The position numbers and the translations under genes are program-made. From Neoechinorhynchus agilis (lineage: Eukaryota; Acanthocephala), in the NCBI GenBank assembly GCA_051530055.1, contig CM121342.1, positions 8,370,001 to 8,434,000 on the forward strand: a DNA stretch of 64,000 nucleotides, given 5' to 3'. Positions within the stretch are counted from its first letter, which is position 1, and the number at the start of each line of letters is the position of its first letter. Below, one piece after another: positions 45,440-57,044 of the stretch. The notes under the pieces are model-generated. The model saw nothing but the letters and a program-made list of their open reading frames with translations, ran no database searches and had not been told where the DNA came from.

Positions 45440-47740
45440 TGAAGTTAGCACATTTACTAGTTATTGCACCAGATTTTTCAAATCTTTTTCAAGAATTTCC
45501 AAAGCCCCTAAAAAAGTTAAGCTTTGTAGCTGAGTTCAAAATTGATGAATCCATTTTGAAACTGAGCACTTTGTTAAATAATTCGGATTTTTTGTTATGT
45601 AGACGATTTTTGCAATCTAAAAATCATAAAAAAGTAAAGCTTCTTAACCGAGTTAAACAAGCATTCATCCAATTTGAAACTGAGAACTTTGCAAAATAAT
45701 TCGGATTTAATTGTGATTGTACCCGATTTTCCTATTTTTATCAAGAATTTTAAAAGCACCTAAAAAAGGTAAGCGTTGTAATCGAGTTCAAAATTGATTC
45801 AACCAGTTTGAATCTAAGAACCTTGCTAAATAATTCCGATTTTATTGTCATTGTACCCGATTTTTGAAAACTTTTTCAAGAATTATAAAAATACCTAAAA
45901 AAGGTTAAGCTTTGTAACCGAGTTAAACAAGCATTCATCCAATTTGAAACTGAGAACTTTGCAAAATAATTAGGATTTCATTGAGATTGTACCCGATTTT
46001 TGAAAACATTTTCAAGAATTTTAAAAGCACTTTAAAAAGGCTAAGCTTCTTAACCGAGTTAAACAAGCATTTATCCAATTTGAAACTGAGAACTTTGCTA
46101 AATAATTAGGATTTCATTGAGATTGTACCCGATTTTCTATTTTTATCAAGAATTTTAAAAGCACCCAAAAAAAGTAAGCGTTGCAACCGAGTTCAAAATT
46201 GATTCAACCAGTTTGAATCTAAGAACTTTGCTAAATAATTCGGATTTTATTGTGATTGTACCCGATTTTTGAGAACTTTTTCAAGAATTTTAAAAATACC
46301 TAAAAAAGGTTAAGCTTTGTAAGCGAGTTAAACAATCATTCATCCAATTTGAATCTGAGAACTTTGCAAAATAATTAGGATTTCATTGTGATTGTACCCG
46401 ATTTTCTATATTTTCAAGAATTTTAAAAGCACTTTAAAAAGGTTAAGCTTCTTAACCGAGTTAAACAAGCATTCATCCAATTTGAATCTAAGAACTTTGC
46501 TAAATAATTAGGATTTCATTGTGATTGTACCCGATTTTTGAAAACATTTTCAAGAATTTTAAAAGCACCTTAAAAAGGTTAAGCTTCTTAACCGAGTTAA
46601 ACAAGCATTCATCCAATTTGAAACTGAGAACTTTGCTAAATAATTAGGATTTCATTGAGATTGCACCCGATTTTGCAATTTTTATCAAGAATTTTAAAAG
46701 CACCCAAAAAAAGTAAGCGTTGCAACCGAGTTCAAAATTGATTCAACCAGTTTGAATCTAAGAACTTTGCTAAATAATTCGGATTTTATTGTGATTGTAC
46801 CCGATTTTTGAAAACTTTTCAAGAATTTTAAAAATACCTAAAAAAGCTTCTTAACCGAGTTAAACAAGCATTCATCCAATTTGAAACTGAGAACTTTGCA
46901 AAATAATTAGGATTTCATTGAGATTGTACCCGATTTTGCAATTTTTATCAAGAATTTTAAAAGCACCTTAAAAAAAGTAAGCGTTGAACCGAGTTCAAAA
47001 TTGATTCAACCAGTTTGAATCTAAGAACGTTGCTAAATAATTCCGATTTTATTGTGATTGTACCCGATTTTTGAAAACTTTTTCAAGAATTTTAAAAATA
47101 CCTACAAAAGGTTAAGCTTTGTAAGCGAGTTAAGAATTGATTCAACCAGTTTAAATCTGAAAACTTTGCAAAATAATTAGGATTTCATTGAGATTGCACC
47201 CGATTTTGCAATTTTTATCAAGAATTTTAAAAGCACCTAAAAAAAGTAAGCGTTGTAACCGAGTTCAAAATTGATTCAACCAGTTTGAATCTAAGAACTT
47301 TGCTAAAAAATTCGGATTTTTATTGTGATTGTACCCGACATTTTAACACTTTTCAACAATTTTAAAAATTACCTAAAAAAGGTTAAGCTTCTTAACCGAG
47401 TTAAACAAGCATTCATCCAATTTGAAACTGAGAACTTTGCAAAATAATTAGGATTTCATTGAGATTGTACCCGATTTTGCAATTTTTATCAAGAATTTTA
47501 AAAGCACCTAAAAAAAGTAAGCGTTGTAACCGAGTTCAAAATTGATTCAACCAGTTTGAATCTAAGCCCGACTTTTTAACACTTTTCAACAATTTTAAAA
47601 ATTACCTAAAAAAGGTTAAGCTTCTTAAACACGCTAAACAAGCATTCATCCAATTTGAAACTGAGAACTTTGCAAAATAATTCGGATTTAATTGTGATTG
47701 TACCCGATTTTTGAAATCTAAAAATCATCCCAAAGGAAAA
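45440..47740. repeat. Satellite, about 135-bp monomer in two alternating types, about 17 copies
   Basis: The CGAGTT word recurs every 133-137 bases. Two monomer types are mixed: type 1 reads CGAGTTAAACAAGCATTCAT then CCAATTTGAAACTGAG; type 2 reads CGAGTTCAAAATTGATTCAA then CCAGTTTGAATCTAAG. Order from the left is roughly 1-2-1-1-2-1-1-1-2-1-2-mixed-2-1-2-1. All units share GTACCCGATTTT and AAAATAATT blocks. No coding potential. Confidence 0.92.
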
Positions 47741-48009
47741 AGTAATTTGTAAAGATCCAAGTAGATTGAGCGAACCTGCATTCAGATGATGGTTTAATTA
47801 ACTTCCAATAAAGTCTGAAACGATATGCGATTTTCCGTTTAATGGAGAAATTCTAAAAAAAACTTTATTTGAAATTCGAAAATCCTTATCAGCGAATATT
47901 TATAAACTCACATTGTCTTTCGTTATATAAAAAATCCATGTAGACAGTCCACAACTAATCAATAAATCTCCGCGATTGGATTATTGACTAATACACCAGT
48001 TGGATTTAT

Positions 48010-51000
48010 TTTTTCAATCAATTTCCAGAGATCAGAACTTATCTATGATGATTCATCAAAAAAGGTTTCTAAGGACTCTTTTTCCGAGTTTGGTTTAATG
48101 AACCCAAAAAACGACTTTAAGAAAAAAGACTAAATTGATTTGCCGCAAAAAGTATTAATGAAAATTATAAATAAGAAGATTCTATTAAAATCAAATATTT
48201 TTTACTATTCGGTTCAGGTTTTTTCAATTTGCTTCAAGGGATCAGAATTTGTCGATGAGGATTCAATAAAGGAGTTTTCTAAGGAATTTTTTCCCAGCCT
48301 TTTTGTCTTTATTTCTATCTTGGCTTTAGTGAACCAAAAAACGATTTTAGCAAAAAAACAAATTGGTTTGCCGCGAAAAGTATTAATGAAATTTATAATT
48401 TAGAAAATTATATTAAAATCAAATATTTTTACTATTCGATTCGGGTTTTTTCAATTAACTTCAAGGGATCAGAATTTGTCGATGAAGATTCAATAAAGGA
48501 GTTTTCTAAGGACTCTTTTCCCAGCCTTTTTTGTCTTTATTTCTATCTTGGCTTTAGTGAACCAAAAAAACGATTTTAGCAAAAAACAAATTGGTTTGCC
48601 GCAAAAAGTATTAATGAAAATCATAATTAAGAAAATTATATTAAAATCAATTATTTTTACTATTCGGTTCGGGTTTTTTCAATTAACTTCAAGGGATCAG
48701 AATTTGTCGATGAAGATTCAATAAAGGAGTTTTCTAAGGACTCTTTTTCCCAGCCCTTTTTGTCTTTATTTCTATCTTTGGTTTTAGTGAACCAAAAAAC
48801 GATTTTAGCAAAAAACAAATTGGCTTGCCGCAAAAAGTATTAATGAAAATTCTAATTAAGAAAATTATATTAAAATCAAATATTTTTACAATTCGGTTCG
48901 GGTTTTTTCAATTAATTTCAAGGGATCAGAATTTGTCGATGAAGATTCAACAAAGGAGTTTTCTAAGGACTCTTTTTCCCAGCCTTTTTTGTCTTTATTT
49001 CTATCTGTTTAGTAAATCAAAAAAACTATTTTAGCAAAAACAAATTGGTTTGCCGCAAAAAGTAATAATGAAAATTATAATTAAGAAAATTATATTAAAA
49101 TAAAATATTTTTATATTCGGTTCGGGTTTTTTCAAAACTTCAAGGGATCAGAATTTGTCGATGAAGATTCGATAAAGGAGTTTTCTAAGGACTCTTTTCC
49201 CCTGCCTTTTTGTCTTTATTTCTATCTTTGCTTTAGTGAACCAAAAAACGATTTTAGCAAAAAACCAATTGGCTTGCCGCAAAAAGTATTAATGAAAATT
49301 ATAATTAATATTATATTAAAATCAAATATTTTTACAATTCGGTTCGGGTTTTTTCAATTAACTTCAAGGGATCAGAATTTGTCGATGAAGATTCAATAAA
49401 GGAGTTTTCTAAGGACTCTTTTTCCCAGCCTTTTTTGTCTTTATTTCTATCTTGGCTTTAGTGAACCAAAAAACAATTTTAGCAAAAAACAAATTGGTTT
49501 GCCGCAAAAAGTATTAATGAAAATTATAATTAAGAAAATTATATTAAAATCAAATATTTTTACAATTCGGTTCGGGTTTTTTCAATTAACTTCAAGGGAT
49601 TAGAATTTGTCGATGAAGATTCAATAAAGGAGTTTTCTAAGGACTCTTTTTCCCAGTCTTTTTTGTCTTTATTTCTATCTTGGCTTTAGTGAACCAAAAA
49701 ACGATTTTAGCAAAAAACAAATTGGTTTGCCGCAAAAAGTATTAATGAAAATTATAATTAATATTATATTAAAATCAAATATTTTTACAATTCGGTTCGG
49801 GTTTTTTCAATTAACTTCAAGGGATTAGAATTTGTCGATGAAGATTCAATAAAGGAGTTTTCTAAGGACTCTTTTTCCCAGTCTTTTTTGTCTTTATTTC
49901 TATCTTGGCTTTAGTGAACCAAAAAAACGATTTTAGCAAAAAACAAATTGGTCTGCCGCCAAAAGTATTAATGAAAATTATAATTAATATTATATTAAAA
50001 TCAAATATTTTTACAATTCGGTTCGGGTTTTTTCAATTAACTTCAAGGGATTAGAATTTGTCGATGAAGATTCAATAAAGGAGTTTTCTAAGGACTCTTT
50101 TTCCCAGCCTTTTTTGTCTTTATTTCTATCTTGGCTTTAGTGAACCAAAAAACAATTTTAGCAAAAAACAAATTTGTTTGCCACAAAAAGTATTAATGAA
50201 AATTATAATTAAGAAAATTATATTAAAATCAAATATTTTTACTATTCGGTTCGGGTTTTTCCAATTAACTTCAAGGGATTAGAATTTGTCGATGAAGATT
50301 CAATAAAGGAGTTTTCTAAGGACTCTTTTTCCCAGTCTTTTTTGTCTTTATTTCTATCTTGGCTTTAGTGAACCAAAAAAACGATTTTAGCAAAAAACAA
50401 ATTGGTTTGCCGCAAAAAGTATTAATGAAAATTATTAATAAGAAGATTCTATTAATATCAAATATTTTTTACTATTCGGTTCAGGTTTTTTCAATCAATT
50501 TCCAGAGATCAGAATTTTTCGATGAAGGTTCATCAAAAGAGGTTTCTAAGGACCCTCTTTCGAAGCCTTTTTGTCTATATTTTTAGTTTTGGTTTAATGG
50601 ACCCAAAAAACGACTTTAGGAAAAAACCAAATTGATTTGCCTCAAAAAGTATTAATGAAAATTATAAATAAAAAGATTCTATTAAAATCAAATATTTTTT
50701 ACTATTCGGTTCAGGTTTTTCCAATCAATTTCTAGAGATCAGAATTTGTCGATGAAGGTCCATCAAAGGAGGTTTCTCAGGACTCTTTTTCGGAGCCTTT
50801 TTTGTCTATATTTTTGGTTTTTATTTAAAGAACCAAAAAAACCATTTTAGCGAAAAACCAAATTGATTTGCCGCAAAAAAGTATTTATGAAAATTATAAA
50901 TAGGAAGATTCTATTAAAATCAAATATTTTTACGATTCGGTTCGGGTCCTTTCAATCTACTTGCAGATATCAGAATTTGTCGATGAAGATTCATCAAAGG

Positions 51001-51240
51001 AGTTTTCTAAGGACTCTTTTTCCGAGCCTTTTTTGTCTATATTTTTAGTTTTGCTTTAATGAACAAAAAAAACGATTTTAGCAAAAAACCAAATTGATTT
51101 GCCGTAAAAAGTATTAATGAAAATTATAAATAAGAAGATTATATTAAAATCAAATATTTTTACTATTCTGTTCAGGTTTTTTCAATCAACTTCCAGAGAT
51201 CAGAATTCGTCGATAAAGATTCATCAAAGGATGTTTAATT
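48010..51240. repeat. Satellite, about 228-bp unit, about 14 copies
   Basis: TTGCCGCAAAAAGTATTAAT recurs near 48137, 48369, 48594, 48826, 49050, 49272, 49498, 49727, 49955, 50168, 50406, 50635, 50868 and 51100. The central copies are most alike; the outermost ones are more diverged, as expected for an array homogenised from the middle. Each unit contains TTTCTAAGGACTCTTTTTCC. Short open frames inside are by-products of the repeat. Confidence 0.93.
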
Positions 51241-51607
51241 CTACAACTAAAAGTAAATATCGTTATTCGCTAATACTTGCCCAATGGCGTTTCAAATCAT
51301 ATTTCCGATTTAAAATTCCTTGAGGTAAAGCCGTAAAACCTGTTTTTCACTCATGCAACGTTCATGTTTACCCAACCAATAGTCGTACGCGTGCATTAAC
51401 GAGTGTTTATGGAATGCGGAATGTCGTCGATAGGTTCATGGTGTATGATGCCATAAAGACGTTTTCCACATCGATGTATTTTAGCAAAAAAACCCGACTC
51501 CAGCATTATATTCTCGATTTTTTTGTTCGAAATACGTGTAAACTCACGTTTTTTCTTCTTCTCAGTTGGAAACAGTGAGAATACATCCGTTGTTTTGTAC
51601 AAAGACC

Positions 51608-52707
51608 TCAATTGATTTTCACTTTGTTATGCCGAGATCTTAGAGTTTTACAGCATCCTTTGAGTATCTTTAAGAACCAATAGATGTTTAGGGCATCCAA
51701 TCCGATACAGAATACATAGAACAAGAGTTTTATTTGTCCCAGGTATTTCCATCCAGTGATTTTCCTAATGGCGTAGACTTTGTACCAAAACACTGGGATT
51801 ATTGCTACACGACAGGTGAAGAACACAACTGTCATGAGAAGACCGTTCATTATAAACAAAGAACCCGATCGATCTCGATGAAGAACTGCGAGGAACCATC
51901 GCATGTTCACAAATGGTGTGCTGAATTCAGATGTTAGTCTCAGGTTCGACAGATAAGGAAGGACGTCCAGAGTCTAAAATTATGTTTGTTAGTGTGCTGC
52001 CAAGTTCGATTCGAACTCACCACAACGTTTATTTATGGCAATGAAAAATTAAAGGAATTTTTTTTGTTAAATCCGACTGTTTTCGGAAAACGAGCAAACC
52101 AAAATTCTATTAATTTTTCATCGCCATAAACAAACATCAGAATAGTTCAATCTTCAAACGCTTACCACAACGTAACCGACTGCAACTATTGCAATGATGT
52201 GATGAAGGATTGACATAAGATCACCAACTAGACGGTAATGTCTTGTCATGATGAACGTATCTGTCAACAAAGATGGATGAAAATCATCCTGAGTCAAGGG
52301 GGTGCACAATACCTGCTATTAAATATCCCATTAGCAACGATAAATTGGTCCTTAGAAGTCTCGATCGGTAAACGAGAGGACTTGCTTTCAGTACTTGATC
52401 GTGGACCAACATGTAGGAGCAAAGAAGACTTACTGACAACGCATTTATAGTGGAGTTTATCCTTTATTAGGTGTGTTTTAAAGACAACAATGTGGACTAC
52501 AAACCTCGTGTTCCATTCTTTTTGTTGACCAATATTTAGTCTTGAGTACTCAGGCCACCACTTTCGGCTTATCCGAGGAGACAGCACTTTGTAGCATAAG
52601 CAGTAAAATACAATTCCAGTGATCAGCACTGGCATGAACGTATAGTCGCCTTGAGGATTTATCGTGAAAGTCATTAATGCATCTTTGAAAACTGTCGGTC
52701 GAGGCAT
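51608..52707 (-). CDS. TLCD4: TLC-domain protein, TLCD4 (TMEM56)-like, 4 exons
   Basis: Complete model on the minus strand: exons 52707-52505, 52461-52313, 52260-52166, 51973-51608, all GT-AG and in frame, 270 residues (human TLCD4 263). It reads KEWNTR-INSTINALSVSLL at the first join, then LLMGYLIAD-TFIM at the second, and has the TLC-domain pair HH in MSILHHIIAIVAVGY. The C-terminal exon matches human TMEM56 closely: NMRWFLAVLHRD, NGLLMTVVFFTCRVA, LDALNIYWFLKILKGCCK. Several membrane helices; no lysine-rich retention tail beyond the end KVKIN. TLC proteins include ceramide synthases and membrane-fluidity regulators; the role of TLCD4 is poorly known. The ATG is preceded by TTTTCAG and one base, which looks like a trans-splice acceptor. 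Confidence 0.92.
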
Positions 52708-52837
52708 TCTGAAAATCGATTACGGCTAAAGAAAGGCCATCTACCCCTCCAAAGGTGTACGATAAAACATATTTTTCATGCCATTTCCTTACATAGTTTC
52801 AGACTCGCTTCCCTCGCCTCCCACAACAGAGAAACGG
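52708..52837. promoter_or_regulatory. Bidirectional intergenic region, 130 bp
   Basis: Separates the start codons of the divergent TLCD4-like and LAP genes. It is more GC-rich than its surroundings. Acceptor-like sites on both strands (TTTTCAG before TLCD4, CCCACAACAG before the LAP start) suggest the mature 5' ends are inside it. Confidence 0.5.
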
Positions 52838-55268
52838 ATGCTACAAGCCATTTATAAGAGAGCAAAGTGAGCTGTTTTTCGAAAACATTTTCGTATAAAC
52901 AAAAACGCGAAATATAGGACCAAATTCAAAGGACCGAGTAAAAAAGGCGATCCAAACGGACATGATACCTCATCTAAAAGTTCTAAATCTTCAATGTCCG
53001 TTACATTGGCCGACTACTCACATTCGAGTCTAACAGTCGTTCCGGACGAAATCATCCTGTACGAAAGGACACTCGAAAATCTTATCCTAAGCGCTAATCA
53101 GCTCATTGAGCTCCCTAAGGTACTTTTCTAAAAACCAAACACTTAATAACATAAATGACAATGAATTCTTTTTTTATTAGTGGTTATTTCAATTTACGAA
53201 TTTAATCAAACTCGATTTAAACGACAACGAGTTTTGCGAGTTGGCACCAACAATCGGGAATTTGGTCAAACTCGAAGAAATATCCTGCAGTAAAAATAGT
53301 TTGTATTTTAACAAGGTTTTTCTATAAGTTCTAAACATTTGAAAGATCTCAGTGATCTCCCCGAAAGTTTTCGGACACTTAGGAATCTCAGAATATTTGA
53401 TGGAAGTATAAATCCGTTCAGACGACTACCAGATTCGATTCTCGCTGTTCATTCAGTTCAAGAGCTTTACCTGAACGACTGCTTGCTCGAATTTATCCCC
53501 GGTAGCATTGGAAGACTAGTAAATGTCAGAATATTGGAACTGCGCGACAACAACCTACGAACGCTACCAAAGTCATTTGGGAAGATGGGTTCACTTAGAC
53601 GACTGGATATAGGCGGAAATGCTTTTGAGTATTTCGTAAGTATCAAATTTTGGATTTTTTAAATGAAAACGACTTAAAAATCGATCAGCCTGAAGCCTTG
53701 GTTAGCCACGGACATTTAAACGAGCTATGGTTGGATAATAACAGACTTAGGACAATATCAAAGGTACTTGTATGTTCGTAATTGGTAATCAAAATTCTCT
53801 ATCTAAGCAAATCCATAAAATGAGCAGTCTGGCATTCTTAGACGTATCATCAAATTCAATAATCAGACTGCCTGAAGAATTAGGAATGTGTATGGAACTT
53901 ACAGATCTTTATCTCAATGACAACCGGTTAAAATACCTACCGGACAGTTTCGGTAATCTAAACCAACTCAGTATACTTAGAGTGGATCATAATCTACTCG
54001 ATACGTTAACGCCTGCAATTGGAAAGTACGCCTATTTTTGTTTGGATTTCATGCTCTAATCGCTTCATTATTAAGCTGTTGTGTGTTAAAGGAACTTATG
54101 CTAAGTGATAATCACCTCTTGACCCTTCCCTCTTCTATCGGCCTTCTTAAAAACCTAGAACTACTCAACGTAGACTCAAATCAATTAGAGTCAATTTGCC
54201 ACGCCATAGGGGGATGTTCTCAACTTCGAGTACTTTCTCTTCAATGCAACCAAATCCCTAGCCTCCCACAAGAAATGGGACGTCTAGCCAAACTCCAAGT
54301 GCTGAACGTTGTAAGTTGGCATCGTATTTCGCGTTAAAGTTCTCTAAGAAATACTTTGTCGTAAGCAATAATATAAAGCAACTGCCGTGCAGTTTTATTC
54401 GTTTACGGGAACTAAAAGCCCTTTGGATTTCTGAAAATCAGGTTTGAATCTATATTTATTAAACTCGATTAGTCTCCTTTGTACTCCATATACAGTTCAG
54501 ACTAAATCATTGCCCCCTCTTCAACAAGAAAAAGATCCGAAAACCGGTAATCGATACTTGACGTGTTATCTCCTACCGCAAATCCAATTCGGCACTCTTG
54601 GGCTGGAACTGAATATGATGAAGGATCAAAAGGGCATTTACGAGCAAACATCGATGGACAGTACTGAGTCCTCGAATGGAAAACCCATGGCAGAAGGAGG
54701 TAGGATTCAATTCGCGAGTGATACACGAGGTCTTCCCGGGAATCTTTGCCGGATACCGACTCCGTTTCCACGAGATCTTATCAATAAGAACGTTTCTACT
54801 CTATGTGGACAAAGCGTCGAAGTGAATGAGCGATCGGATAAATCCTGGCTTAACCCTAGCACACTAGACGGCACTGGTTGTGGGACGACTTTAAGTTCTT
54901 TACTTGAATCAACTGGCGGACTCACCGTGGACTTTAACGATGATGAATCCGATGAGTATGGACCTTTGTGGGATAGGCGGCGAATGTCAGACCGCGGTGT
55001 CAGTTGTCGTAACCGGAGTGGTCAAGAAGCGTCCGCGGTCGTTGATGATGGAGGATTTAAAATTCGAGTAAGGAGGCGAAGGACTGACAATAGAGAAATC
55101 TTCAGTGAAGTTCAGAAACGAATGCAGTACCGAAAAGTTTACGGTGGTCTTATTGATAATGTAATGGATGAGCATCCGAACACTCAAAGACGATATCTAA
55201 ACACCGTCAGCGATACGGAGTTTGTGAGATGGGGAAGGCAACGAGTCGTCAGACAATCACAATTATGA
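52838..55268 (+). CDS. LAP-family leucine-rich-repeat protein (Erbin/Lano/Scribble-like), 9 exons, no PDZ domain
   Basis: Proposed exons: 52838-52866, 52918-53119, 53181-53298, 53346-53635, 53689-53763, 53808-54025, 54076-54310, 54349-54441, 54501-55268, about 675 residues; introns 38-61 bases. The N-terminus LADYSHSSLTVVPDEI matches Erbin (LDYSHCSLEQVPKEI). About 16 LRRs follow (LNDCLLEFIPGSIGRL, LYLNDNRLKYLPDSFGNL), then the LAP-specific segment ELKALWISENQ, KTGNRYLTCYLLPQ and IPTPFPRDL. LAP proteins organise basolateral polarity and adhesion complexes at the membrane. The last exon ends in a charged, Arg-rich tail without PDZ, like Lano (LRRC1). The 54311-54348 junction is the least certain. 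Removing the first 51-base intron skips an in-frame TGA, which supports that intron. Confidence 0.88.
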
Positions 55269-56353
55269 TCGAGAGAGAGATTGCTTAAACTCTATTGAGT
55301 ATATAAATATAGACTTTTGGGCAGTTGAAAGAACTTTTTGATCCTAAGCTAAGAATCATCAAGAACTGTGGGAGGAAAGCTTTCAAAATTAGCAATCTTT
55401 CAATGATGAGAATAGAATTTCCGTCTACATAGACGTTACAGCGTAGTCATTTTTGTTCCTTTATTTAAAATTCTTGGTCTCGTCGATTGTTCCTGTGTTG
55501 TCTCCTTCCAGCAGAGATGCCCAGCTCATTGATGTCTACCATTATTCATTGGATACGGCCTTTCATGAAAGAAGAAGACGAGCGTTTGTATTAGGCAGTC
55601 GAAAAATGTTTTTAGATGACTGACAAGGCTTCCTTTTTTGAAAAATTCTTAAAATATGTATTATCCGAGACTCAAACTATATAATCCTAAAGGATTTTCT
55701 CTGTTGACGATTCGTGGAATCTTATTCCTTGCCGTAGGATCAAGGACAAGTTATTTGGAATTTTAACACATTTTTTTAACTAAAAGCAGGAATCTTTTGA
55801 AAATGTTGGAAATGATTTGGTTAAAAATAAGGTAAAATTAACGCCACGTCCAGTCGACAATTCGACACATAAATTTGAAAAAACAACTTAAATCAAAAAA
55901 GCTCATTTTGTACACAACAACAACAACAATAACTAGTCACAATACACGCTGTCCATCGTTAACTCGACCTTTTGACCACTAATATCGTTTTTATAATTAT
56001 CAAGACTCAATAAACTGAATGAGCTTTCTTCAGAAGGATACTGGCACCGGGAAAGACTCAGTTTGGATCTTGGTGGAAGTCTTCGTCTCTCGATCAAGTT
56101 CGGATTCCTAATGCCGTGCTTTACACGTCTTCTGAGTGCAGAGATTAAGACAGCAAACGATTTGCGGAATAAAGTAACAAACTAGAAAATTGCATTGATA
56201 TCTTAGCAAATTAATAACCAAAGGAGATAAGAAAATAATCAAGAGTTTCAAATTTTAGTCGATTAAGGTGAATTTTCATCAATAATCATCACTTTTATTA
56301 CCACTAGCGAAAAAATGTTTGCAGCCAAAAGTCGAAACAAAAATTAAAATTTT
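55269..56353. other. Intergenic, nothing recognised
   Basis: Downstream of the LAP gene; includes a short CAA run (55917-55928). No gene or clear repeat seen. Confidence 0.45.
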
Positions 56354-56518
56354 GTTAAGTCGCTTATGAACACCCGAGAAGAGGGATTGCATTAAAGCGA
56401 CAAATGAATATTGCGACGCTGATTGAATCAGTCATTATTGAATTGATTCAATCAGTATCGAAAAATATTCATCTGTTTCTTTAATGCGATCTTCTCGGGT
56501 GTTCATAAGCGACCTAAA
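56354..56518. mobile_element. MITE-like palindrome of about 165 bp
   Basis: Nearly the whole element is one imperfect palindrome: the left end GTCGCTTATGAACACCCGAG is the reverse complement of the right end CTCGGGTGTTCATAAGCGAC, and the centre TGATTGAATCA/TGATTCAATCA is also inverted. No coding capacity. Probably a tiny non-autonomous DNA transposon. Confidence 0.8.
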
Positions 56519-57044
56519 TAACAACAATATATCTCTAACCACTCGACCGAATGCAATCGTCAATAAAAATTAAAAGTTTCGTAAATAAATCCATTAAGTC
56601 TTCAGACGTCTAAACAAGGACAAACTTAGAAAATTAGAATATGAGAAATTCCGTAAACGTCTTCCTGTAAATAGAACCATAAAGAAAATTACCCGTTCGT
56701 ATAATCACGAGAAAGTAGCTGAATAACTTAAGAATTACAAACAAAACTCACTGCTTTTAACGATCCGCCCTAGCACACTCATCAGGCGTATTCTTTCGAC
56801 GATGCCATCAGCTTACCATCTCCCAGGAAATTTAAATAGATCCAATTACGAACAACAGACTTTTAAATTTAAAAATCCATAAACTATAAAAGTATTTCGC
56901 TTTCCGGCTATTATTCGCACATTAATTTATAGATCTGCCGTGCAATACACAAAGTAGAATATTTACCAGTTGTAGGCTCGCTTCCTGATTGGCTTTTCTT
57001 TTGTCAAAAATCATACGTTTTTGTTGATAAAAACCAATCATAGT
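56519..57044. other. Intergenic with a hammerhead-like string
   Basis: No gene. On the minus strand 56820-56760 reads CTGATGG, CATCGTCGAAAG, then AATACGC, CTGATGAGTGTG, a run of hammerhead-core words discussed among the findings. Confidence 0.35.

Noticed and set aside
48140-51323. A family of similar small ORFs with KIINKKILLKSNIF
   Set aside because: These are the 228-bp satellite units read in one frame; they decay into stops at unit boundaries and show no codon-level constraint.
52005-52025. B-box-like GTTCGATTCGAAC
   Set aside because: A short palindrome in a TLCD4 intron with no A box or cloverleaf near it.
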